A stretch of 64,000 nt of DNA from contig ONHA01000002.1 of NCBI GenBank assembly GCA_900317515.1, forward strand, positions 61,194 to 125,193, read 5' to 3'. The notes beneath the pieces are model-generated. The model saw only the letters and a list, made by a program, of their open reading frames with translations. It searched no databases and was not told where the DNA came from. Of the stretch, positions 24,415 through 32,574 are shown in pieces. Position 1 is the first letter of the stretch. Each line of letters opens with the position of its first letter. This DNA comes from an uncultured Eubacteriales bacterium (GTDB lineage Bacteria > Bacillota > Clostridia > Lachnospirales > Lachnospiraceae). The translations under genes and the position numbers were made by a program.

Positions 24415-26307
24415 CTAGTCTGTCCGACTCTCCTCTCCTTCATTTGTTGTCTCGGCGCCGCCGGGCTCGATATCCGTGATGCCTTCACCCATATTCGGAT
24501 GCTTCGATGAATATGTATTGTCCACGAGGAACACGCACATAACAACCGCCACCGCGATCGTAAAAGCCTTGACCGGAAGCTGTCTCGTCATCGTGTCAAG
24601 AGCCGGAGCCAGCAGGTAAATGATGACCGATCCCAGGATTCCGAATGCAAGCAGGCCTTCCGCACAGACCCTGCCCTGAATATTCAGGAAGTATCCGGAA
24701 TAATCCCACCACTTCTGACCGTCATGCGTCATTTCAAGGAACCATCCCGTAAAATATTCCACAAATCCGCAGAGAACGATCGACGCCGCAAAATGAAGCG
24801 GCAGATTGCTGCGGAGCTTCTTGAGGAACAGTATAACGATGATGGCGCCTGTTCCGTAGATCGGCAGCCAGGGACCGTGCAGAACGCCGCGGTTGACGAA
24901 TTTACCTGTCTCAATGAGATGCAGGGAGACCTCCCAGAGCCAGCCGGTAAACGAAAGAATGAGGAACAGGAAGCAGATCGTTGTGAGCGAATAGTTTCTC
25001 ATGTAATAGATACCTTCTGCTCTCGGATCCTTCACGCGCCCCGGGGCGACAACCAGGCGCACCGGGTAAGATTCCTTTGCGAGAACGCTCTTAGCTTCGA
25101 TAAGACGCGCTTTGGTCGCCTGGCTTCTCTCATAAGCCTCCTCTTCCGGCGTCTGTTTCAGAACCACACCGAACCAGTCCGCAACAAAGTTGAAGAAACC
25201 CATCCTGCGCGGCTCTTCCGGCTGCGGGGACTCAAGCTCGGCTCTCTCCACGGCATAGACGCCGGCCAGGCTCCCGTCATCCGCTTTCTCGTAGAGCCAG
25301 GTATCATTCAGCAGTTCGGCGTTCATGATCTGCTTCGCCTTCGCCTCGTCCCTGAGCTTAACGTAGTATTCGGTCATGGAAGCCGCTATATACGGATTGA
25401 GGAACAGAACGTTTACGATTCCGTACGAAAACGCGTCCAGAATATACCATCCTATAAATGATAGCTGCTTGACGAAGAGATCCCATTTGTGACCTTTCAT
25501 CATCTCGCGGGACAGCCTGATGGCATCTCTGGCCCGGATATCCGGATTCTCGGCAACGATATAGGGAACCATATAGTAGGAAAAATACTTGATGGGACCG
25601 CCTATGATCGTTAAGCTCCACAGCATGAGCCGGATTTCCGTAAGGACCAGCGTTTTGGTTGCTTTTACCCAGCAGCGGATCTGATGAAAATACAGGAAGC
25701 GGGTATACGGCACCCTCTTATAAGTGCGGGCTTCCAGGAAAAACCGGCACATGACCGCCTCGTAGAACTTCTGGACGAAAGCCCAGTAAAAGAGGTAAAC
25801 CATAAGAGCCCCGAGGATCGCGATCAGGGCGGAAATCGTGTCCGAATGGTTGATCTGCATCATCGCGGAGACAAGCTTCACCCAGAGCGCCCCCGAGGAG
25901 AGCGTATTGATTGCCGCGGAAAGGTAGCCTCTTGTTCTTCCGAAGGAAGGATCCTTCGCATTTTCGATGGCCTGCGCCTGAATCTGCTGCGAAAGCTCAT
26001 CGCCCCGTTCCACGCCTTCGAGCAGCATACTGGTCAGAACACTTGTAGCTGTCTGATTCCCCAGCATGCCGGTGCTAACCGGTTCATTGTCCGAGGCCAG
26101 CTCAGCCTGCACATCGGAAATGACGCCCTCGGAATTACCTGTTATCACGTTCTGAATTCTGTTGAAGGCGTCCGTATATCTGGTGTGCAGAAGCGCGGCC
26201 AGCAGACAGACCATGACCAGCAGGGCGTAATGGTGCTTCAGCGTATGAAGAGCGGCTTTTTTCATTTCTCTGGAAGTCATAAACTTTTTCTTCTCGTTCT
26301 TCATCAT
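24415..26307 (-). CDS. DUF975 and CmpB-type membrane protein fusion
   Basis: 630 aa. The N-terminal part (about 1-320) matches the DUF975 type: a membrane entry helix, then FLYFHQIRCWVKATKTL, SYYMVPYIVAENPDIRARDAIRLSREMMKGHKWDLF. The C-terminal part (about 440-590) has GWLWEVSLHLIETGKFVNRGVLHGPWLPIYG and a further set of spans, matching the putative ABC-transporter permease family (CmpB type). Both halves are usually separate proteins. No ATPase is adjacent. The function is unknown; membrane-envelope homeostasis is a guess. Confidence 0.75.
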   Translation of the reverse strand: MMKNEKKKFMTSREMKKAALHTLKHHYALLVMVCLLAALLHTRYTDAFNRIQNVITGNSEGVISDVQAELASDNEPVSTGMLGNQTATSVLTSMLLEGVERGDELSQQIQAQAIENAKDPSFGRTRGYLSAAINTLSSGALWVKLVSAMMQINHSDTISALIAILGALMVYLFYWAFVQKFYEAVMCRFFLEARTYKRVPYTRFLYFHQIRCWVKATKTLVLTEIRLMLWSLTIIGGPIKYFSYYMVPYIVAENPDIRARDAIRLSREMMKGHKWDLFVKQLSFIGWYILDAFSYGIVNVLFLNPYIAASMTEYYVKLRDEAKAKQIMNAELLNDTWLYEKADDGSLAGVYAVERAELESPQPEEPRRMGFFNFVADWFGVVLKQTPEEEAYERSQATKARLIEAKSVLAKESYPVRLVVAPGRVKDPRAEGIYYMRNYSLTTICFLFLILSFTGWLWEVSLHLIETGKFVNRGVLHGPWLPIYGTGAIIVILFLKKLRSNLPLHFAASIVLCGFVEYFTGWFLEMTHDGQKWWDYSGYFLNIQGRVCAEGLLAFGILGSVIIYLLAPALDTMTRQLPVKAFTIAVAVVMCVFLVDNTYSSKHPNMGEGITDIEPGGAETTNEGEESRTD

Positions 26308-26335
26308 GTCCCCCCTTCAGCTTACAGCATCCCTT

Positions 26336-26527
26336 TTACGGGAGGCTGTTCTCATGAATAATCACAATATTGTTTTCAAGATCGATGCTTTTTATGGTCC
26401 CGATGATTTCCTTCCGGATACCGAAAAGATCGCGGAAAACAAGCTTGTCTCCCTCCACTTTCACGGAGGATGTACTGCTCATGATAAGCTTTTTATCGAT
26501 GTCAGTATAAACATTTGCAAGGCACAT
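26336..26527 (-). CDS. cooT: CooT-family nickel-binding protein
   Basis: 63 aa. The start MCLANVY is the signature of CooT, in which Cys2 of a dimer binds nickel for CO dehydrogenase maturation. The remainder (KLVFRDLFGIRKEIIGTIKSIDLENNIVIIHE) is the small beta-rich CooT fold. A GGGGG ribosome site precedes the ATG. It is the last gene of an eight-gene minus-strand operon that also has a CooC-type ATPase and an AcsB/CdhC-like gene, so a nickel delivery role is likely. No CO dehydrogenase catalytic gene is seen in the window. Confidence 0.8.
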   Translation of the reverse strand: MCLANVYTDIDKKLIMSSTSSVKVEGDKLVFRDLFGIRKEIIGTIKSIDLENNIVIIHENSLP

Positions 26528-26544
26528 GTCAATATTCCCCCTTT

Positions 26545-26814
26545 TCAGAGCAATTCAGCCGCTTTTTTAAGCTTCTCATTTCCTTCTTTGAAGCTGTCGG
26601 CCGCCTGCCTGATGAGTTCCGCCGCCTCCGCACAACCGTCTGCGGCAAGCGCTTCAGCCATCTCCCGGATCTCCTCCGCGTGATGCTCGTTGTGGCTTAA
26701 GAGGTAACCCAGCATGGTTTTTCTCTTTTCCTGTTCACTCATACCGCCGGGGAGCTCTTCCCCGTGATGATGTCCGTGCCCATGTTCATGCCTGTGTGCT
26801 TCCTCGTGTCCCAT
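26545..26814 (-). CDS. Histidine-rich small protein, possible nickel store or chaperone
   Basis: 89 aa from the ATG at 26814, which has GAGGTG six bases upstream. The N-terminus is HEEAHRHEHGHGHHHGEE, followed by a helical charged domain (LLSHNEHHAEEIREMAEAL...) that may form a hairpin. His clusters of this kind bind Ni or Zn, as in CooJ or HypB. The position between CooT and the AcsB-like gene supports nickel storage or delivery. Homology to CooJ cannot be claimed because the order of domains differs. Confidence 0.6.
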   Translation of the reverse strand: MGHEEAHRHEHGHGHHHGEELPGGMSEQEKRKTMLGYLLSHNEHHAEEIREMAEALAADGCAEAAELIRQAADSFKEGNEKLKKAAELL

Positions 26815-26824
26815 CTCAATCACC

Positions 26825-27538
26825 TCATTTTCCTTTTTTGAGAGCCTTCAGGTGCTCTTCCCGCATCCCGTCGACCTCATCACAGACCGGCTTCATGCTG
26901 CAGTGACTGCAGTCAAGGCTTAATCCGTCCATGATGTGCGTCAGCGTCTTTGTGATGTCGTCCGTCTTTTTTGCGTTCGGTACAAGCGCATTTACCAGAG
27001 CCTCGTCCGTGATGAAGATGATCCGGACATTCCTGACGCCCGGGATCTCCTTGTAACGGGCGATATAGTCCGCCCCGACTCCGGAAAATGAAATTCCCGC
27101 GCGAGCTGCCTTCGCACTCACCCGGACCTGCTCCTTGTAGGAGGTCGTCGAGACCCTGACCATGTAGCCCTTCGGAAAAACGTGATATCTCACAAACTCC
27201 ATCTTCCGGATGGCGTCATGGGCCGCCTCGTCCTCCCCGAGCTCCTCCGTGCCGAGAATGGCGATGCGGGCGAAGGCTGTGTCGGACCTGACAGTCGGAA
27301 GGTCCCGGCCGACGATCAGGATCTCGTCCTCCGAAAAGTCCGGGGCCGTCGTCACGCAGGTATAGTTGACCGAGGGCTTTCCGCTGCCTCCCAGCTCGAA
27401 CACGGCCTCCCGCTGCATGACAAGCTCGCTGCTGCCGCTGTCCGGCCAGGGCCGGGCGGAGGCGCCGCCGATGCGGCGCACATCTCCTTTCCCGATCTCC
27501 AGCATCGTCTCCTTAATGATCTTATCGTATATGTTCAT
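26825..27538 (-). CDS. CdhC/AcsB-like protein (CODH/ACS beta-subunit family, orphan)
   Basis: 237 aa. The text MQREAVFELGGSGKPSVNYTCVTT and the C-terminal CSHCSMKPVCDEVDGMREEH recall segments of the CO dehydrogenase/acetyl-CoA synthase beta subunit, but the protein is about one third of its length. The three Cys in CSHCSMKPVC could bind a metal or Fe-S cluster. It sits in the same operon as CooC, CooT and an HgdC activator and not beside acsA, acsC or acsD. It is probably a derived stand-alone domain. Assignment is from memory of the family and is moderate. Confidence 0.5.
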   Translation of the reverse strand: MNIYDKIIKETMLEIGKGDVRRIGGASARPWPDSGSSELVMQREAVFELGGSGKPSVNYTCVTTAPDFSEDEILIVGRDLPTVRSDTAFARIAILGTEELGEDEAAHDAIRKMEFVRYHVFPKGYMVRVSTTSYKEQVRVSAKAARAGISFSGVGADYIARYKEIPGVRNVRIIFITDEALVNALVPNAKKTDDITKTLTHIMDGLSLDCSHCSMKPVCDEVDGMREEHLKALKKGK

Positions 27539-27548
27539 ATCTTTACCA

Positions 27549-27716
27549 TCAGAAATTCAGGTCTTCCTTCTTGCGGTCGAACAGTTCGTTCACCCTGCGG
27601 TAAGCCCACTCCATGAGCTTCTGGTCAAGGTTCCAGAAATAAATGACGAACAGTATGCCGGTCGCCGCGGCAAGGACCTTGAACGTCTTCCAGATGATCC
27701 TGAAAAATGTTTTCAT
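27549..27716 (-). CDS. Tiny single-span membrane protein of the reductase operon (copy 1)
   Basis: 55 aa. A basic start (MKTFFRIIWKTFKVLA) is followed by one membrane span (AATGILFVIYFW) and a charged C-terminus. GAGGTGA precedes the ATG by seven bases. The plus-strand operon has a matching small gene at 35550. The two share the layout K(T/V)xF(R/K)II(W)K(T)xKVLA...V...FxFxxDxKxxxY. Presence in both operons implies a real role, perhaps tethering the soluble reductase to the membrane. Confidence 0.65.
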   Translation of the reverse strand: MKTFFRIIWKTFKVLAAATGILFVIYFWNLDQKLMEWAYRRVNELFDRKKEDLNF

Positions 27717-27745
27717 TGTCAAATCACCTCTCTTCTGCGATCATC

Positions 27746-28546
27746 TCAGGCTTTCTTCGCCAGACCTTTCTGGCGGGCATACTCTGCCGCTCCGAGAGCC
27801 CCCATGAGCTGCGGATCCGTGGACAGATCCACGACCTTCAGCTTCAGGACTCGCTCGATGGCGGCTTTCAGGCCGTCATTCTTCGCGCAGCCGCCGGTCA
27901 GCGTGATGGAATCCGTGGCGCCCGCCTTCTTCGACATGACGAAGCAGCGCTTTGCGACCGCCATCTGGATACCTGCCGCGATCTCATCCATCGGCTTTCC
28001 CTCGCCGACGAGCGTGATGACCTCGGACTCCGCGAAGACCGTGCACTGAGCCGTGATCGGGATGACGTTCTTGGCCGTCAGGGACAGCTTCGAGAACTCG
28101 GGCAGGCTCATCTCGAAGGAGCGGGCCATGGCCTCGTAGAAGCGTCCGGTACCGGCCGCGCACTTGTCGTTCATGGCAAAGTTCTTGACCGTGCCGTCCG
28201 TGTCGATGGAGATGCCCTTGATGTCCTGGCCTCCGATATCGATGATCGCCTTCACGTTCGGGTTGGTCACATGGACGCCCATCGCGTGGCAGGAGATCTC
28301 GGAAATGTTCTCGTCCGCAAAAGGAACCTTGTTTCTGCCGTAGCCGGTGCCGATCAGGTAGGCAAGGTCTTCCGACTTCTCAAGTCCGGGAACCTGGTCA
28401 AGAACTTCCTTCATCGCGAGCTCCGCTGACTCCTTCGCGTTGATCTTGCTCTTCAGGGTCGTATCCGCAACGATCTTTCCGTTCTCATCGATAATAACAG
28501 CCTTAGTGTATGTGGATCCTACGTCGCATCCGCCGAAATATTTCAT
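27746..28546 (-). CDS. HgdC/BcrA-type ATP-dependent activator
   Basis: 266 aa from the ATG at 28546 (GGAG nine bases upstream; the in-frame TTG at 28561 is less likely). This is an ASKHA-fold ATPase. The phosphate-1 motif GGCDVGSTYTKAV lies at the N-terminus, and the phosphate-2 and adenosine motifs are IDIGGQDIKG and LTGGCAKNDGL. The two Cys that hold a [4Fe-4S] cluster at the dimer interface are in NDKCAAGTGRF and AQCTVFAES. In HAD and BCR systems this protein hydrolyses ATP to inject one low-potential electron into the catalytic subunits. It follows the HgdA-like gene by 30 bp and is the only activator for both reductase pairs seen here. Confidence 0.93.
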   Translation of the reverse strand: MKYFGGCDVGSTYTKAVIIDENGKIVADTTLKSKINAKESAELAMKEVLDQVPGLEKSEDLAYLIGTGYGRNKVPFADENISEISCHAMGVHVTNPNVKAIIDIGGQDIKGISIDTDGTVKNFAMNDKCAAGTGRFYEAMARSFEMSLPEFSKLSLTAKNVIPITAQCTVFAESEVITLVGEGKPMDEIAAGIQMAVAKRCFVMSKKAGATDSITLTGGCAKNDGLKAAIERVLKLKVVDLSTDPQLMGALGAAEYARQKGLAKKA

Positions 28547-28576
28547 AATTATATTCTCCAATCTTCTTAATCTGCT

Positions 28577-30352
28577 TTACCAGGAGGCATCATCTTCAAA
28601 ATCTACGAGCGACGGATCGAGCGGCTCCTCCCGCATGACCGTGCGCATGTATTCATTTACCTTGGACCGCATATCCTTGCGGGATACCGTGCGCGGATCC
28701 ATCAGGTCGTGCTCGATCCAAATGAGCCGCACGCCGTGCTCTCTCGCCTGCTCGTCGAAGAGTCCGTTCAGTGTGGACATGTTCTTGCAGGAGACATGCT
28801 GATACATGATGACGATATCGGGCTTCCAGATCTCCACCTGACGGAAGAGCTCCGTTAAGACGTGGTCGTAGCCGCCGTTCGTGTGGCGCCTCATGACCAT
28901 GCGCTCGTAGAGGCGGGCCATGTCGCGGAGAGCTTCCTCCTTGTCCTCGGTCTCAAGCGGCTTCGTGAAGTTCAGGCTCTCCATCTCCACGAGGACGTTG
29001 ATGCCCCAGCAGTTGGCCAGCCAGTTCGAGAAGTTTGCATAGTAGTGAGCCGGCACGCTCCAGACGATCGCGCGGTGACGCATCTTGCCGCGCCAGGGCT
29101 CCTCGCGGTTCTCGTAGGCCTGCTTCATGAGCCGGTCGACCTTCTTGAAGGTCTTTAAGATGCGCGGGTCGAGGCCGCCGTCCATCTCGTAGTTCCATTT
29201 TCTGAAGAGCTCGTAGCACGGGCCGATCAGCTGCGGGTACGGAGTCTGGTTGACTTCCCATTTTTCAAGCTCGTACTTCGTCTCCTCGTTGAAGCGCTTC
29301 ATCGCTGCAAAATAGGCGTCCCAGTTCCACTTCGCACCGGTCTGCTCCTCGATGAAGCGGATGCAGGCCTTGATATCCTGAACGGCCGCGTCCATGATGG
29401 ACTCGTCCTCGTAGCGGACCGGGAAGGCCAGATGGAAGGTCGGCAGATCCTTGAAGCGCCTCGACGTGTAGGACGAGGCCATGACGGAGCCGTCGCAGGG
29501 CATCGAGCTGGAAATGAAGCACGCTCCCAGATGCGGCAGCGCATCGATGACGCAGGCGCCGCACTCCGATGTCGGAACCGGACATGTGTCCGAGGGCAGT
29601 CCGTAGGACTCAACCGCATCGATGTAGGGCATGCAGGCAAGCTGGTCGATCTCGGAGAGCAGGAATACCGGCATGAGCTGGTAGGGAATACCCGCAAGGT
29701 CCGGGAAGCCCGCCATGATCTGGGCCATGGTCATCTCGTCGAGCAGGACGATCTTCCTGGAGAGATCCGTGCTGTTGCCGCCCTTGACGTCCGCCTTCAT
29801 GAGGAGGACCAGGTTCTCGGCGACGTAACGGAAGATCGCGTAGATGAGCTCGTGGTGCATCTTGAGCGCCTTGCCGCGAAGTCCCAGCGTGTTCTTGTCC
29901 ATGAAGGAGTGGCAGCAGAAGTAGGAGATCATCCAGCGGTAATGCAGGGCTCCGTTAAGAGACGGAACGAGGTCCTTGCCGAAGGTGGCGAGGAGCATGC
30001 CCCACATCTTCGCCCACTCGTAAAAGTCGGCGCCTGTGTCCTTGATGCCTCTCCACTCGCGGCGGACGGTTGCCATCTTGCCGTTTCTATAGAGCTTGCC
30101 CAGCTGCTTTTCGCCGTTGATCATGAAGTCCTTGAACTCTTCCGGACTCATTTTCGCGAGGAGGCCTGCCTCATACTTCACTCGCTTTGCGAAGGCCTTC
30201 GCATCCCCTGCCGCATCTTTGCCGACATCCTTCCAGTCGGTCTCCTTCAGCATATCTTTGATAATGCCGCCGACCTCCTTCAGGTTTTCGGCCTGGAGCT
30301 TCAGGTTCATGTGATCCTTCATTCTGAAGAATTTCGGATTCGGGTATTTCAT
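28577..30352 (-). CDS. HgdA/BcrB-like reductase subunit (copy 1)
   Basis: About 591 aa from the ATG at 30352 with AAGGAGG ten bases upstream. It belongs to the 2-hydroxyacyl-CoA dehydratase family. Candidate cluster ligands are in DTCPVPTSECGAC, MPCDGSVMASS and HVSCKNMS. The N-terminal 100 residues are a Lys-rich helical extension not usual in the family. The C-terminus, EEPLDPSLVDFEDDASW, is almost identical in the paralogue at 33774. Family members transfer ATP-primed electrons to CoA-thioesters or, in double-cubane proteins, small molecules. The substrate is unknown. Confidence 0.88.
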   Translation of the reverse strand: MKYPNPKFFRMKDHMNLKLQAENLKEVGGIIKDMLKETDWKDVGKDAAGDAKAFAKRVKYEAGLLAKMSPEEFKDFMINGEKQLGKLYRNGKMATVRREWRGIKDTGADFYEWAKMWGMLLATFGKDLVPSLNGALHYRWMISYFCCHSFMDKNTLGLRGKALKMHHELIYAIFRYVAENLVLLMKADVKGGNSTDLSRKIVLLDEMTMAQIMAGFPDLAGIPYQLMPVFLLSEIDQLACMPYIDAVESYGLPSDTCPVPTSECGACVIDALPHLGACFISSSMPCDGSVMASSYTSRRFKDLPTFHLAFPVRYEDESIMDAAVQDIKACIRFIEEQTGAKWNWDAYFAAMKRFNEETKYELEKWEVNQTPYPQLIGPCYELFRKWNYEMDGGLDPRILKTFKKVDRLMKQAYENREEPWRGKMRHRAIVWSVPAHYYANFSNWLANCWGINVLVEMESLNFTKPLETEDKEEALRDMARLYERMVMRRHTNGGYDHVLTELFRQVEIWKPDIVIMYQHVSCKNMSTLNGLFDEQAREHGVRLIWIEHDLMDPRTVSRKDMRSKVNEYMRTVMREEPLDPSLVDFEDDASW

Positions 30353-30357
30353 GTTGC

Positions 30358-31551
30358 TCAAGCCTCCTTTCCGCCGTGAATTCTCTTGATCTCAAGGGCC
30401 TCCACAAACGCCTGGAAACGGGTCCTCAGCTGGCCGGAGTTGCGGACATTGTACGGGCGGTCGATGGAGAGGACGGGCCATCCGTACTCCTCCTTAAGAA
30501 TATGGCTGGCCAGCGGCCGCTCAAACGCCCAGAAATCACAGAATTTCATCTGCTCGTAGATGATTCCGTCCGCCCCGTATTCCCTTGCGAGGTAATCCGC
30601 GGTGTCTCTTCTCTGCTTTACCTTCTCCTCGCTCATGTAGCGGGCGCACTCGGAAGTCTTCATATAATGAAGGACGATCTGGCGGAGAATGTTCTCGTTC
30701 GGATCGATCTTAATCTCCTCCCGGCCGGGCTTGGAGCCGTAGCAGTAGCGGTCCGCCACGACCATCGCGCCTGCCTCCTCGAGAAGTCTTGTAAAATCAA
30801 GATCGTCGATCTCGGACCCCACAACGGCCACTCTGGCGCGGAACGCGGGCTTCTCGTCCGGCTCACGGCTTTTGATCTCCTCGAGCGTCTCCCGCAGCAT
30901 CGGCAGGATCAGACGCTTCGGGCAGCAGTAGGTGACAAGACAGAGCACATGGTACTCGTAGCCGGTGATCGGCGGGTTCGGGAGCTTGCGCATGTCCCCG
31001 ATCTCCGTCATGATCCGACATACCTCATTGTGCTCCTCAACCGCCTTGAGGAGGGCCTCATCGGAGGTGTCGACCCCGTACTTCTCCGTAAGAACATCGA
31101 GGAGGCGGAGCCGCATCTGGATCTCCATCTGGTCGACCGTATAGCTCTCGATCTTGTAGGGGATGTCGCAGTGGGTGATGAAGAAATTCGGCTTGTCACA
31201 GCACTTCAGTATCTCAAAGTGCTCGTAGCAGCGGTTCATCGCGGAGCACGCGTCCACACCCGCGATGCCGTCGAGGAACTGGTAGCCGCCTTCGATGGCT
31301 CTCTCGAGAAGCGAGCGGCAGTATTCGCAGGTATAATTCGACATATAGTAGGTCGCGATATCGATTGAAGATGATCTGGGCGCTCTCAGACGGACCGAGA
31401 AACAGTTGCCGACGTTTAAGAGCACTTCCGGCATGTGATAGCAGGTGTAGCCGATGGCAAGATCGCCGTCCGCCTGCGCTTTCTTTACAAGCTCGTTGTC
31501 CGCGTTCTCCAGCAGATTCTCAAATTCAATCAGGTATTTGAGATCTTTCAA
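30358..31551 (-). CDS. HgdB/BcrC-like reductase subunit (copy 1)
   Basis: 397 aa, starting with TTG at 31551. This is the only in-frame start; an AAGGAGGG site is seven bases upstream, and the paralogue has ATG at the same residue (MRDLKH). It is in the 2-hydroxyacyl-CoA dehydratase family. Cys positions shared with the paralogue are in GYTCYHMPEVLL, SNYTC and EQMKFCDFW, the likely ligands of the cluster in this subunit. The stop is five bases before the HgdA-like start, so the two subunits are coupled. The gene is 14 bp after the CooC-type gene. Confidence 0.88.
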   Translation of the reverse strand: MKDLKYLIEFENLLENADNELVKKAQADGDLAIGYTCYHMPEVLLNVGNCFSVRLRAPRSSSIDIATYYMSNYTCEYCRSLLERAIEGGYQFLDGIAGVDACSAMNRCYEHFEILKCCDKPNFFITHCDIPYKIESYTVDQMEIQMRLRLLDVLTEKYGVDTSDEALLKAVEEHNEVCRIMTEIGDMRKLPNPPITGYEYHVLCLVTYCCPKRLILPMLRETLEEIKSREPDEKPAFRARVAVVGSEIDDLDFTRLLEEAGAMVVADRYCYGSKPGREEIKIDPNENILRQIVLHYMKTSECARYMSEEKVKQRRDTADYLAREYGADGIIYEQMKFCDFWAFERPLASHILKEEYGWPVLSIDRPYNVRNSGQLRTRFQAFVEALEIKRIHGGKEA

Positions 31552-31565
31552 AAATCATCCCTCCT

Positions 31566-32330
31566 TTACTTCAAGATCGTAAGTCCTTTGAGCGCACTCC
31601 TTGCGCCCTCAAGGATCATTGCATCCCTCGGCAGGTCGAATACGCTTCTGCCCTCCACATCGTTTTCGATCTGGCGCTCATCGGTGCCGATCACGGCGAC
31701 GATCTTCATTTTCCCGATGTGATCCTCCGTGATCCTTTCCGGAAACAGCACCCGGTTCAGCACTGCTCCGACCTCGTCATACATCACCATATTCTCGGCG
31801 ACATTCTGGATCGTCTCGATGATGGAGATGCCCTTCCGGCTCTGGTCGGATACACAGAGGAGGTGGGTCACACGCTCCATCACGCGGCGGTTGATCTGCT
31901 CGATGCCCGCCTCGCCGTCGATGACCACATAGTCAAATTCTCCCGCGAGAAGGCCGATCACCTGGCGGAGATATGTGTTGATCGCACAGTAGCAGCCGGC
32001 CGCTTCCGGTCTTCCGATTGCGAGAAATGCAAACCCGTTCTTCTCCTCCATCGCCTCGAAGATCCGGAACCTTGCCTCCGCCAGTATATCCTGGGTCTCC
32101 GAGAGTCCTTCCGTCACATCCTTTGCCACCCTGAGCCGGATGTCGTCCAGCGTCTCCGTCACCTGAACGCCGAGAGCGGTTGCGAGGCCTACGGCCGGAT
32201 CCGCGTCGATCGCAAGGATCCGCGCCTCCGGCTTCTCTTCGACAAGGAGTCTTATGATCGCCGCGGAGAGTGATGTCTTTCCCACGCCTCCCTTGCCGGT
32301 CAATGCCAGGATGGTTGTCTTTCTATCCAT
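31566..32330 (-). CDS. cooC: CooC-type nickel-insertion ATPase
   Basis: 254 aa from the ATG at 32330 (AAGGAGG ten bases upstream); in-frame starts farther up fall in the promoter region. The SIMIBI P-loop GKGGVGKT is near residue 12. AIDADPA and a later VVIDGEAGIE (near residue 130) complete the nucleotide site. The motif GCYCAIN places two Cys one residue apart, the metal-binding CxC of CooC dimers that insert nickel into CO dehydrogenase. It is the first gene of the minus operon. Because no CO dehydrogenase is nearby, the client may be one of the reductase or AcsB-like proteins. Confidence 0.85.
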   Translation of the reverse strand: MDRKTTILALTGKGGVGKTSLSAAIIRLLVEEKPEARILAIDADPAVGLATALGVQVTETLDDIRLRVAKDVTEGLSETQDILAEARFRIFEAMEEKNGFAFLAIGRPEAAGCYCAINTYLRQVIGLLAGEFDYVVIDGEAGIEQINRRVMERVTHLLCVSDQSRKGISIIETIQNVAENMVMYDEVGAVLNRVLFPERITEDHIGKMKIVAVIGTDERQIENDVEGRSVFDLPRDAMILEGARSALKGLTILK

Positions 32331-32574
32331 GGGCAAAGCCCTCCTTATTATGCAATTATACATATTCAAGCATAACACACTTGTGCGCATTTTACAAGAT
32401 TGTATATAATATACGGACATAAACCCATATTTTTACACAATATCCGGTATGATACGTTTGTAATTTTCAACAAAATATGTTACTTTTAGTATATAGTGTT
32501 ATTTCATTTTTTCAGCTGCCTGCAACGTTATGCCAGACATCTCCTCTCTCAAAGAAGATGCGGAAAGGAGCCTT
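32331..32574. promoter_or_regulatory. Divergent promoter region of the two reductase operons
   Basis: An AT-rich 244-bp gap without a gene. For the plus operon, TTGTGC (32381-32386), an 18-base spacer and TATAAT (32405-32410) give a long leader of about 160 bases. For the minus operon a TATAAT lies at 32360-32355 (minus strand), 25 bases before the CooC start, with a weak -35. A CACACTTGTG palindrome at about 32376-32385 lies between them and could be a shared operator. Co-regulation of both operons is likely. Confidence 0.55.

Noticed and set aside
26825-27538. Full acetyl-CoA synthase
   Set aside because: At 237 aa it is far too short and lacks the A-cluster region; only fragments of similarity were seen.
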